Under the pieces are notes generated by a model. It searched no databases. It saw only the letters and a program-made list of their open reading frames with translations, and was not told where the DNA came from. Of a DNA stretch of 64,000 nucleotides, positions 34,311-45,872 are shown piece after piece; the stretch's first letter is position 1; every line of letters begins with the position of its first letter. The position numbers and the translations under genes were made by a program. Source of the stretch: Pezizomycotina sp. ARF18 (taxonomy: Eukaryota; Ascomycota); the NCBI GenBank assembly GCA_002224055.1, contig AZLU01000074.1, positions 114,223 through 178,222 of the forward strand, written 5' to 3'.

Positions 34311-37300
34311 AGGAGGTCTTTATTCCATTTTATGTATTTGTTTATTTAGCAAAACTCTCGCCCATAGTGATCGTCTCTTTTCAACACTCTCGAGTTCCTG
34401 TGTCTTCAAGGCCTGGTGCCCTTCTTGGGTTAACGCAGCTAATTCCTTTTACATTATGGAGTCGTCGAAACGTCAACGCTCCAACGATCGATCTTGGATC
34501 AAAAGCGCATCAAAATACTTTAAGCCTTAGGTCAGAACAACTTACGGCGCGACTTGATTTCGTGGTTAAGTGAGAACTACTTGATATCGGAACCCGCCGA
34601 ATCTTGGAAAATTCTAGTGATGCCTAGGATTTGACTCGAAGGCTTGAATGAAGAGGTTTTACAAGCGAAATTCATAACAGAAGAAGGCGTATCAATACAA
34701 TTATGAAGTCGTGCGAGTCTAGGTAGCGAGTCAAGATACGTTACTGTCGGTTGTTAGCTCGTATAACTTAAAAGTTTACGCCTCGGGGCCCCCTAAAGAA
34801 CAAACGCAAACCCGTTTACACTTTTTATCATGATATGAAGGTCTCTTCATATTGCGACGGTGAAAGAAGGCGACGTCCATGCAATATTCACCTTGGAATT
34901 GTCTTTAGCAGGAGCTTCAAAAAAAAAAAAAAAAGGGGGGGGGGGGTTAGAGGGAAAGAAGAGAGAAGACTGTGGAAGAAGCGTATAGAGATATTTTGCA
35001 GGTCCATAATATCTGTGCTTAAACTGGTGATCATGCTCAAGCAGAGCATGTGGCATTGTCGGGTCCTTGTTCCCCATCCGTAGTCCTTTCCTCAGAAAGA
35101 TATCACAGAAAACCACGACAGGAGGCGAAAAGAGTGCTCAGCCCAATACTCTAACGTAACCCTAGATACCAGCCTTCAAGGTGTTAGTAGCTTTTAGCCA
35201 AGTGGTAAAGTAATATTTGTAGTCGTGACCGCTTTCATTATATTTGTTATTCGTTTTGGAGCATTATTATAATTTATCGTTTGCCAGATATACGCTGAGG
35301 TTCTTGGCGAGATTGTGCACTCAGTCGATTAACGAGTAAGCCATCTTTTGGGAGATTGCTTTCATGGCCATGGTACCGCGGTCAAACTCCAGGTATAAAA
35401 GTTGCAACCCTATTGAATATTGCAATTCGGTGCCTTGGGCCGTCTGAATCTTGAGAGCAAGGACAAGGACAAAGGGTGGTTGCTAAGGTTTGGTGGACAC
35501 GCCCATCGCCGCGAGTAATCCACGAGAGATAGACGCAGCAGAGCTTTATTCCAGTGAACATTCCGATTAGTGATAGTCAAGTGCTCGTCCGTATTCACTG
35601 GTGGCCGCTGTCTTTTTAACGGGTTACCGACAATTTCTATCGTAGAGGCACGTGTTTCTTTTTCCTTTCATCAAACAGCAATATACGATATCTCAGCTAA
35701 TGGAATTGAAGAACAAGGTCTCGTCCATTTCGTTAAATGATTGCAAAATTTGGTTTCCTTTCCTTCTAGTAGGTTTTCGTAGATGATTGACATCATTCGG
35801 TTTGCGGCCAGCATTGTTACACAAGCCGAACGTGAATCTCAAGTTAAGTGGTGTCTAGTTACCGATGATCTCGTGAAATTTGCCTTTCCAGTCAAATGGT
35901 GGGAATCCTGCTGTTTTCCTTTCCATCTGGGAAGGTAAAATACTCAACATGCTTGTAATTTTAGATTATTCTGGGTAAATGAGATTATCCAAGTTGGTTC
36001 TTCGAAACTCCATAAAAAAAAAAACGAATAATAAATAAGCACCTCTTTGACCCACAGTCGATCTATTCGGAAATATAGTATTTTCATGTGGATACCCGCT
36101 ATTATTCGCTTGCGTTTCTGAAAAATTTGAAACTCGTTTCCTTCGTTTGATAGAAAGAAAAGAAAAAAAAAAAATTTTTTTTTCTACAAAACGCTATCGA
36201 AGCTGCTCAGTTGTTAACCCAGTCTTAGCAGGCAGCTTATAAACAGTCCCCAAAAAGTTTCCTCTTATTCATCTGTTCTTCAACCGTTGTACAACATCTC
36301 GGCGCTCCAGAATTTCTAGAAACGAGGATTTCGATATATTGCCGATTCTCTGGTCGCGAAACCGTCGTCGCCAGAGGAGCACCAAAGTCCTGCAAAATCA
36401 GCTTACTAGAGAAAAGTTTGCTTGAGTCTGCCAATTGAGGATGGAGATTCCAGCGACTCTAATAGTCCCAATTGCGAATTGATCAAGCTTGCTGGGGAAT
36501 TTGCATGGTACTTAAGTTCTCGGTTTATCAACTTCATCTACGTTTAATTGACCACGCACATGTTGAGACTGATAGTAAGGAAGTTGATATCAATGACGGT
36601 AAAAACGCGCGCACGGAAGATTGAACTTATCGTAACACTTACATTAGTAAAAACGTTTCCTCTGTTCCAGGGCCAGTTTAGTCGCGCAGGACTCTGCTAT
36701 CGATTGGCTCGGAGAGTTAGCATGTGAAAATTGAATGTGAATAAAACGAAAGAAATTTCTTTCTCCCTCTCCAAAATACTGGGATTCGATTGCCTTTTTT
36801 ATAGCTCTCCGAGCCACAAGGTGTGCAAGTGTTTAATTCAAGTTAGCGTGGTGGGTTGAGTGAAACCTGTTATCACGACCTGTTTTGTCGCCTTTTTTTT
36901 TCTGATAGGAATTATAAATTGTGGGATTTTCACATGCTAAACGTGTTATTCTAGAAAAAAAATTATCTGACCAAAAAAGGAAAAGCATATAATATGTTGA
37001 AATTGATGCAGCGCAGCGGTTCGAGGAAAGAAAGAAAATATTTGCATTACTTGAATGGAAAAAAATACTATTAAACCATCGATATTAATATTAATTTCTT
37101 CGTTCTTTCTTCCCGTTTGGCAATATACAGATTTGGAAACTTTAGACATTCCCAGCACGTAGAATTGCAGCGATGGCGATCAAGTACCAAGAACGAAAGC
37201 TGTTTCCCAAAATGTCCCATCGGGTGTGCTTTCCGATAGTCTGTGAAAGAGAAGCCCCCCCCCCCCGTGGAAGATTACTTATTTCTCCTGTTGTCTATAG

Positions 37301-38858
37301 CTCAATGAGTAAACCAGGTAGGTACCTTGACGATTTCGGCGTAGATGAGAAAAATCGCTCGTGAAGGAAGAAGCCCACTGCGTGCGTATCCGTAGGGGTA
37401 TTGCGTTTCTGCGCTGAGCTTTAACCTGTAACAAGTCCCAGCAACATTCCTAGGTAACGATAAAGGTCCGGGGTTCACCTTGAGATAAACACCATAAGGA
37501 ATGGCGTTACACTTGTGGTATGTGCACATAGCTTCTTCTCTTTTCTAAGTTGAATTGGTGCGGCCAAGATGTTACGCGCCATCATTCCCTGGGTGCAAAG
37601 ATAGAGGCTGTTCATTATTAGCGAACGTAAAAAGGGTTCTATGAACGCAAGATATTTGGACTGAAGCATAAGTATCTTTCTTCAGCGATAAGTTTTGGAA
37701 TGCTAAATGGAGTATAGCCCGATTTACCCTTATCAGCGCTCCGCCGCCAGCAACGCAATTGCGACTTCGCTTGCAACAATGACCAAATTATTTCCCAGCC
37801 AGCGAAAAACCTTCAAAGCAATAGGAATTGTGTTTGGACTCAACATTTATTGGGAAACAGTGAGGAGAGAAAGTGTACCTTTTAGTAAGTACTAAGTAGC
37901 TTGTCGACAATGCCTCCAGAGTTGAGAGTTTTAGAAACGTGCATGCAAAGCTCTGCATGTGCGTTTTTACCGGGAGGCCCCGTCCTGATCGTAGCCTTGA
38001 TTGGACCAGGTAGAAGCGCTCCCTTATCCAGAGATACTAAGGAGTTGGTTAGGTTGGGTGCGTTTTGCTAAAGGGTGTGATCTCGGATTAGAAAACAGTG
38101 GCATACAAAAAACACATGCGGAAGCCCATCCCCCAATTGCTCTTTTCGTAGAAAAACAGGTGAGAGATATATTCATCATCATCCTTATTTTCTATATTGA
38201 TTGCGTACTTTGGTTCTTCATAATAATAGCCATTTTTTTTTTTCTTTTTCTGTTTGTTTTGAACGAAATAATGATAACTAACGGGTGCGTAATAAAATAA
38301 TTATTAGATCATTATTAAATTGACCGACGATTACCTACCCAGTATTCTGTATTTTTATATATAAGGACTAGAGTTGACCCAACCAAACTCTTCTCTTTCT
38401 CCTTTCCCTTTAAACCTTTCATCAGATTTGCTCGTCCTCCCTTAAGTAGTCTTTCTCAGTATTTTCTCAAACGATAATAATAGTAATATCAGGATATCAG
38501 ATCCTACAACATACGTCAAAAGGTTAGTAGTGTTCCCTTTCTCTGGTTGTATATTTGTTACCATGCGGCTATTCTTTGCGGCGATGTGCTCAGCTACTTT
38601 GCTCGAGATGTTCGATGTTTGGACCTTTTATCTTCTTCCTTTCTGTGCTGGACTAGATTCTAGAACATTGGATGCATCGACGCAAAAATTTACTGTTTGA
38701 AAATCTTGTTGTTTTACTTATCCAATACGACTCTCTATTCCTGCTTTCTCCTAATTCGCGGATCCTTGAGGAACTAACACCCTTTGGACTCATTCTCCTA
38801 GCTCATCTATCCTCATCGGAAAAAAAAAAAAAAAAAAAAAGAAAAAATCCAATCCAAC

Positions 38859-39467
38859 ATGACCACCGAAAACGGATCTGCCAACGGAGCTGCTCCTTCG
38901 CCGGCCGCTAACAGGCCTTCATCAATCATCTCGGTCAGATTCCAGCTGTCAACGATGGTGTCACCTATTTCAAAGAGCACCCGCTGGGGCAAAAGTCCAT
39001 AGCTCTCTCCACGTCTGCGTACGACACTGTTCTGAAGCTTCGAAGCCGCTGTCGCGTAATCGCCAAGCTAACGGCATGCTCGCCGTACGACACAAGGCCG
39101 ACTCGCTCGCCGATTCTGGCCTCGGCCGTGTCGAGGAGCGCTTCCCCATCATCAAGGAGCCGACGGACAAGATCAAGGCTACCATCACCGAAACCGTAAC
39201 GTACCCGCAGAAGAAGGCCTCGGATATCTACGCCGCGGTACGCATATGCGTCTGAGCAGAAGGAGTACGTCTACAAGGTCTACTCGACGAGTACAAGAAG
39301 ATTGGTGATGAGGGCTACATTCCCCTAGCCAAGGCGACCATCCTTGGTTCGCTTGTCCTTACAACCCAGGTCCTCGGCTGGTTTGCTAGTTTCGTAACTG
39401 CGAAGAAAGAGGAGGCTAAGGCGTCGTCGAAGAGAAAACCAGTAAAAAAAATAATAATAGTAAATAA
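38859..39467 (+). CDS. Perilipin-like lipid-droplet protein (CAP20/MPL1 type)
   Basis: In plant- and insect-pathogenic ascomycetes, CAP20/MPL1 coats lipid droplets and supports turgor build-up in infection cells; it also occurs in non-pathogens. The ATG at 38859 gives MTTENGSANGAAPSPAANR. After one frame change the sequence reads FINHLGQIPAVNDGVTYFKE and HPLGQKSIALSTSAYDTVLK, the conserved N-terminal block of the family. Next come KADSLADSGLGRVEERFPII and KEPTDKIKATITETV, then KEYVYKVY and LAKATILGSLVLTTQVLGWF near the C-terminus, ending in a basic K/E tail. The family is about 190 residues, which fits this span. No intron is needed. At least three frame changes occur. The poly-A stretch at 38820-38840 lies right before the start. 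The stop at 39467 is the best of several frames. Confidence 0.75.
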
Positions 39468-41279
39468 AATACGATATTACGGGAATCATCCGTTCTCTGT
39501 TTCCGTTTTATTCTCTCGATCAAAAGGGCGCCTTGGCTTTCTTCTTTGCGTTTCTTCGCTGAGTTATCTAACGGATTTCACTCTTCGACCCTTGCTTCTG
39601 TCGCTTTGTCGCCGATTTTTCTTACTGCTGTGCTTTTTGGTTTTGCAAGCTCCTAGCTGCAAGGTTTCGCTTGTTCTTCTCGTCTCTTTTACTCGTTCCT
39701 ACCATTAAAAACCGCTATTGACGGTGGTCCTTTCATTATTTTCTTGTTCTTTTCATTGGGATTCGGAATATTTTTCAAAAAAAGAGAAAAGTCAACATGT
39801 ATTATGATGTCTGAGTTCTTTTCTTCTGCTTTAATCTCCTTCTTTCTCTCTTTTTTTTTTTGGCCCTTGTTAAAATCCTCCCCGTTCCTTTCGAACGACG
39901 GTTTTGTATATTAGAAAGCGCTACATTTACAACGCATTCGGCGGCGGGTTGCAGATCAATCCCGAGTTATTCAGGTTTCTAATTCGCTAATTCCAATAAT
40001 TTTCTCCAACACGAAAGAGTTCATTTCGCTGCCCATTATTATCACATGCTATTTTTTATTGAGTACCATCTTCTTTTGCGCCTTATCGGGCATTTTTGAA
40101 CTCTGTTGGATTACACAATTGAGATCGAGGGAACCCTTGACGCTTGCGGGGTTCTGTTACGAAAAAGAAGTGAAAAGGTCATAGTATCGATACGACGCCA
40201 CCAAGGAAGTATATACATGGTTCAAGGGGTTATTCCCAATATATACCAATTCTTTCTTTTCTTCTTTTTTTTTCTAATTCCGTCCTCCAACTCCGTCAAT
40301 GAGCCGGCCATGGGTTGATCGAGTTCTTGCAGACGGAATTGTCGAACCACCACCGCCATGCTTTACTCAAGTCTTTATTTCTCTCCCCTCTCATTTTTCA
40401 CTAAAATACTCCGTACATGAACGCAGTCCTTATCAATCGCTACATTGCTCCGTTTTTTCAAGCTTTTCCTTTTTAGTTGTACGAGTGTATTTTTGCCGTG
40501 CGTTTCCGGAGTCTTTGGCGAGGGGGAGAGATAAGACTACCTTTCGGTCCTCCGACAAATGCACGAAACGCAGGTAAAGACAAAAAAGATAAGAAGGCGT
40601 CGTGGGAGTTTCTACCAAGATTTGAAGCAAGCAAGAATCATCTATACGCGAATATTAGTTATAGTTAAGTGATAGTAATAACAATAATAATGATCAGTGG
40701 ATAATCGCTCCTCGAACGCAACATTCCAATGCCGTCGACTTTATATCATCAAAAACTCGGTCATTGCCAATTTATAAAAAAAGCAAGAAAATAATAAATA
40801 AGAGGGCGATTCAAGATGGTGACTTTGGAGGAATCTATCTGTTATCCGTTATCATGAGACTACTCCTTCTTTTGCTTCGGTGACCGTTCCGGGGTTCCGT
40901 GCCCGAAGGTTTAACTCTTCCTCTCTCTCTATACCTGGGGTTCCCTTCTGGAACGGGTCACGACGACCAACCCTTTTCTCTGCGGGGCTATTAACGTCAT
41001 TGGGCGATATACCCGAGAGACTAGCCACCCCCGCCTTTTTTTTATTTTTTATTTTTTAGCCTTGCTTGTGATAGAGAAGAGAAAGAAGTACGTCAACAAA
41101 ACCGATTGGCTTGAATAATATCAAGTAGCTTCAGGCAAAAAAAGGAAAAACTTAACTTTGTTCTAGAATTTCACTTGAAGAACCCCCAATTGAACCAATT
41201 GACGAGCTACTTTCACAGAATTCTCGGAGTATCAGATAAAACTCCCAACAAAGGGGAAAAGTTCCAAAAAAAAAATACC
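39468..41279. other. Intergenic between perilipin and SDR genes
   Basis: No gene recognised. T-rich and pyrimidine-rich patches occur near 39840-39860, 40255-40275 and 41036-41059. Short open frames at 40106-40668 overlap one another on both strands and have no known motif. Confidence 0.5.
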
Positions 41280-42003
41280 ATGGAATCAATACTGAACTCA
41301 GACTCCGTCGCCGTCATCACCGGCGCCGCCTCTGGGATCGGCCTGGCCATCGCCCGCCTCCTTTCGACAAAGTACTCCGTCCGTGTCATGCTGGCAGACA
41401 TCAACGCCGAAGCCTAACTCACGCCGCCGAAACGCTCAAGATGACGCTCACGTCCTCTTCCGGCTCAGGTTCCTCGGAAGGCGCATCCGTCGAAGTGTGC
41501 AAGTGCGACGTCTCCAACCCGTCCGACTACGAAACCCTCAAGAAGAAGGCGCTGGATACGTACGGCCGTATAGACATGGTTTTCTTAAACGCGGGCACGG
41601 GAACGCGCGGCGGCTGGGATGCCAGCGTGGACGAGATGGAACGGGTGTTCAAGACGAACGCGCTCGGTGCGATGTACGGCATCAGCGCGTTCCTGCCCGT
41701 CTTGCAGGCGAATAAAAGCAGTAGTCACAGCGTGATATGCTTGACGGGCAGTAAGCAGGGGATTACGAATCCTCCGGGGACTAATCCGGCGTACAACGCC
41801 AGCAAGAGTGCGGTAAAGACCATGGCGGAGCATCTGAGTTATACTTGCAGGGATAGTGGGGTTAAAGTGCACTTACTTGTACCCGGGTGGACGTTCACTG
41901 GGATGGTATGTATTATAATTCTTATTTCATAGGGTTTTTTTTTTTTTTTTTTTTTTTGCTATTTTGTTTGTTGGAGTTTCATGATTGTAACTGACCACGA
42001 ATT

Positions 42004-42038
<35 letters not shown>

Positions 42039-42301
42039 TTTATCGTTGGAATTGCAGACTAGCACACAGGGGCAAGAGAAGCCCACAGGTGCATGGGAAC
42101 CAGATCAGGTCGCAGAGTACATGTTGGAGAAGATGAAGAAGGGTTCTTTATATAATATGCCCGGACAACGAGACCACGGAGGAGATCGACAAAAAGAGGA
42201 TCGAGTGGAACATGCAAGATGTAATGCAAGACAGGCAGCCACTCTCCAGATGGAGGGGTGGCGAGGTTGGAAAGCAGTTTGAAGAGTTTATGAAGAAGTG
42301 A
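41280..42301 (+). CDS. Short-chain dehydrogenase/reductase (classical SDR)
   Basis: NAD(P)-dependent oxidoreductase with a Rossmann fold; the substrate is unknown. The ATG at 41280 (ATACCATGG context) is preferred over upstream in-frame ATGs because the fold begins here with SVAVITGAASGIGLAIARLL (TGxxxGxG cofactor motif). Then come VMLADINAEA, a frame change, CDVSNPSDYE (acidic site after beta 4), IDMVFLNAGTGTR (NAG motif), the serine region SVICLTGSKQG, and the catalytic YNASK near 41797-41811. LLVPGWTFTGM closes exon 1. The intron 41906-42057 (GTATGT, GCAG) contains two long poly-T tracts and a poly-A. Exon 2 gives TSTQGQEKPTGAWEPDQVAE and, after a frame change, ends KQFEEFMKK at 42301. Active-site Ser, Tyr and Lys are present. 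Confidence 0.92.
41906..42057 (+). other. SDR intron rich in poly-T and poly-A
   Basis: A 152-nt intron with GTATGT donor and TTGCAG acceptor. It holds T runs at about 41935-41957 and 42002-42023; the second passes directly into 14 A (42024-42037), a potential T:A hairpin inside the intron. Confidence 0.8.
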
Positions 42302-42980
42302 AGCGGCATACCATATCATATGCCACGGTTTTGGGGAAGAACTGATTACAGTATTTCGTATTATTATTATCATTACGAATGAAATAATTGAAAGCAAATT
42401 AAAGAATTCTATAACAGCAATTTAGAAATTTCAAAGCAAACGCCGTATATACGTATAAAACTAGTTGCAAGCAGAGTATCACCAGGATGTGCTGTCTTTG
42501 AGAAGCGTACTAGCTGAGTACGTGCGGAACGATAAAGAGTATAGGGAGGAGGAGAAATAAAGCGAGGCGGAAAGAAGAATATTATATTCAACCCATCCAT
42601 CTATTCCAAGACAACGTATTCCATTCTGTGATAAATTGTAAGTCGATTTAATATCGATTCGAGGCCGAATAATCCAAACCAAGTCGCAGGCAACAAACCG
42701 ATGCATGCGTTAAAACCTGCGCAGCCTATGTTAGTATGATGAAATGAAATACAAGATGGACTGGCAACTCACAATTTCAAAAGCAATACTTAAGTTTTCC
42801 TACTCCGCGAGAACAGTTTCCAGCAAGAACAGAAGTGCGCCGGGTGTGATGGTGAAAATAATTTTCAGGCGTAATAATAATACGCCCGACCTTGTGGAAC
42901 ATGTAAAAATCCTGTGAAGAGTATAAAATCGCACGTTGAATTCCGTAAAACTTGGCCTGTAGTTTGATTAAAGATCTCAT
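42302..42980. other. Intergenic, convergent gene ends
   Basis: It lies between the 3' ends of the SDR gene (+) and the acidic-protein gene (-). No coding signal recognised; open frames here are short and overlap on one strand. Confidence 0.6.
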
Positions 42981-44373
42981 CTAACGACGGTGAGGGAGGC
43001 GACGTGGAGGGGTAATAAGCAATTCTCCATCAGGGCCAGTCGCACCAAGTGCTGCCTCAAAGGCTTCCTCCTCTTCGGCTACAAGGTCATGGTTTCCATC
43101 TCGGGAGTTGACCTTGCGCCAGCTCGCCTGTTGCGGAGTGAATGCAAACGGAGGCGAAAGCGGCTACGGGAGGAGGAGACGGCTTCCGGGTCTAGATCCT
43201 CAAAGACGAAAAGCTCGCGGGCTGGCGTGCGGTTATGGCGTGTATCTCCGCCAGATGACCCTGGAGTGTTTGGTGCAGACCGGAACTAACCGTAGCCGGA
43301 ATAGTCCTTGGAGTGACTTCACGCGGGAATTCATCGTCGTCTGAATCGTCAATGAAGAAGCGCCTGCGCGGCGTTCGAGGGGAAACGTTTGAGGGATGTG
43401 CAGCGTTGACCATTTCCATGAGAGAGGCGTAGGGCTGGAAAGATACACAACGTCCGTCAGCACTCGCTAGATGAGATACTTCAAGTGGAAAGGAAAGAGG
43501 AATGAATATAACTATTTGAAAGGGTTGACATAAAGAAGGGGGAGAAAGGGGGGGGGGGGAGATTGGAGGTTATTACTTTGACCAGAAGATTAAAAAAAAA
43601 AAAAAAAAAAGCATACAAGTAAGAACGTAGGGAAGGAAACATGCACAACCCTTAGAACTGGGGAAAATTTTTTTATAGTAATACATTAGGCATCTCATAT
43701 TCGACGAGGAAGACACTGTATTTAGGGGAGCAAGAAATTGGGAATCAAGGAACATGAGTGGAAACATATTTGTGCGAAGAGTAATGAAATGGAAAGATGA
43801 GGTGGGATACTGACATTTTCTTCCAGGAGGACACTTCGAGGCGGCGAGGATGCCTGTACTTCTGCAAGAGAATAGTTCATAGATTCTATGTGGCGAGCAC
43901 GTGAAGATGCTGGACCAGCTCAACTTCGTCTTCGACAGAGCTCTCGTACGCATTCCAGTCTTCGATTTCTCCCTCTTCCGCCTCTTCTTCATGCCCACCT
44001 TCGCCGGGTTCAATTTCGTCCCCTTCTTCTTCCGCTTCGTCGCTGTCTTCATTCCCATCTTGAGTTCCTTGGGCAGTGTTGATGTTGTAGACTCGGATTC
44101 GAGGGGTTGCATTGACACCGAGGTTCTCACCGTCCGGCGAAGAAGCCCTCAAAATAGCCCTTGAGCTGCTAAGGTGAACCACGGTGTCCGCTTCTGACTC
44201 TCCCCCTTCGGATGACGGGTAACTCTCAGGTGAGATTGGAACTTCCATGGGGACCGGTTGGTGCTCGACTAGTACCTGATTATGGAGTAATCCTGATACA
44301 TTGGCATGTTCACGAGGCTAGTCAGCGCCTCCTCGCGAGACAGATGGATCTGAGTTGCCTTCAACCTGATCAT
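42981..44373 (-). CDS. Acidic protein of unknown function, spliced
   Basis: I do not recognise this protein. On the minus strand it starts at 44373 with MIRLKATQIHLSREEALTSL and NMPMYQDYSII, passes a frame change to LVEHQPVPMEVPISPESYP, and runs through a strongly acidic Glu/Asp-rich segment (43900-44080). An intron acceptor TTGCAG near 43866 precedes a short exon reading VQASSPPRSVLLEEN, which ends at a GTCAGT donor near 43817. A further exon from about 43440 gives SLMEMVNAAHPSNVSPRTPR and FFIDDSDDDEFPREVTPR. The last segment reads HDLVAEEEEAFEAALGATG and ends LPHRR at 42981. Four segments with consistent acidic, low-complexity composition and intact splice signals argue for a real gene. Mostly disordered and probably nuclear (inference from composition). 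Confidence 0.55.
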
Positions 44374-45872
44374 GGCTGTATAGTATTCCAAAGAAAATGG
44401 GTGGTAATTCACGAAGATAGAATATAGAATATTTACTAAATATAATCGCGGTAACATGAAAACCTTTCTCTTCCTTTCTTATTTTAAGAGGGAATAATTA
44501 CTTAGTATATATTATTATACAGCAAGTAAAAAGATCTAAGGAAGAAGAGTGGTAGCGTTAGCAGATCTAGAGTTGCTTCTTGTGATTACTTATCTCTGAG
44601 CTTGCGCGCGATGTTTAAAATAAATTCATTGCCTACTTGTCTTTCTCTGGCACTTTACTTCTTTATACATACACCACGCCGGTTTCCTCACCAGATTTCA
44701 ATAAAATTCCCACCCAAGTTGTATCTATTTCTAAAGACATGCAAGGGGACTCCTAGATAAATATGATCCGTTCCATTTCTCTTCATCTGCCATTCCTTAT
44801 CCTTTTCGTATAACCGTCCGAAAAGATAAAACCTTACCTTACCCGTTTAAAATAATTAAAAAAAAAAAAAAAAAAAAAAAAACTATTACTGTAGTCCTTA
44901 AGTAGTTAAACAGAAATGACCAGACAGGAACGAAATACCAAAGAAAAATCAGAAACTAATGAATAATAATAATAATAATAATAATAGTAAAAAATACCTA
45001 GTGCTTATTAGCGAATACTACCGAATATATCTCAATAATACTTCTATCGTGTAGATGACACTCATTGCCATTCACGATGCTCGGTGATACTCACTTGGCT
45101 TGTTTACAGTTTGGGAAAACTCTCTTTTTTTGCAACTTTATTCTTTTTGGTTAAAATATTCCAAACGGGACTGGACCTATTTAGGGTAGCGTGAAAGGAA
45201 CCAAGCTATTCCATTTTTGGGTCATAGACCGTGCTGTTGCGGCTCTGTGGGGAACAATAACCTAAATTTACGTTGGAGGCCGAGATCTCCCTGCGAATAT
45301 TTCAGCACCGATATTTTTCTTTTTTCTAAATCCCCTTCGTAGTTTGAAACCCTAACAATTTAATTATTATTTTTTTTTGTTAAAAGAAAAAAAAAAATTA
45401 AAAAAAAAAAAACAAATAACAAATAACAACAACCCACCCAAAAAGCAAAAAGGAAAATAATGCAACGACGGACCGCAATTCCAGATCACCAGCATCAGCA
45501 TCAGCATCAGCATCAGCATCGGCATCGGCATCGGCATCAGTACTTCGTCAACACATCGCACCCCTCCGCCTCCCGACCCCACCATATACATCCAGCGCAA
45601 ACGTACCAGATCTGGGCATCATTCCTACCTCGCGAAGATAGGGTTAGAGCTTTTTGCGTCGCCCTCGTTACGTGCCTATAACCGCCGTGGCTCAACCACA
45701 CCTCTATTTCTTTACCAGCGGCGGCACGGAACCATCCATAGAAGTTGCTTTCATTTTAGAAACAGCTTCGGAATTACGTGACGGAACCTTCAACCGATAC
45801 TAGATCTCATGTGAGGATCGGCTATGCCTTTGATTTGCCCTTTGAGGAACCAGATACCGGCAACTTGGGCCA
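44374..45872. other. Intergenic between divergent acidic-protein gene and SFI1
   Basis: AT-rich, with an A run (44858-44882), AAT repeats (44961-44986) and a CATCAG/CATCGG array (45490-45540). A frame from 45460 reads through the array as His-Gln/His-Arg but stops before the SFI1 start and has no family similarity; it may be SFI1 leader sequence. Confidence 0.5.
45490..45540. repeat. Hexanucleotide CATCRG array
   Basis: About eight tandem CATCAG units, three of them changed to CATCGG, some 330 bp upstream of the inferred SFI1 start. Confidence 0.85.

Larger units (their letters stand above)
30876..38858. other. Gene-poor region, 8 kb
   Basis: No recognisable gene. Contents: A run 31010-31038; CTG repeat 31268-31287; GT repeats near 31375-31392 and 32028-32042; CT/CTCA-rich tract 34094-34153; an 18-bp unit repeated three times at 34257-34310; an A-to-G homopolymer junction 34919-34946; a C run 37255-37266; an A run just before the perilipin start. 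The longest open frames (32116-32490 minus, 32734-33123 plus, 33110-33409 minus) show no known motif, no splice partners and no consistent codon pattern. The ends should hold promoters of the stomatin and perilipin genes. Confidence 0.5.

Noticed and set aside
43573-44130. Minus-strand frame of 185 codons overlapping the acidic gene
   Set aside because: It runs out of frame with the acidic segment, crosses the intron and ends in poly-A translated as Phe.
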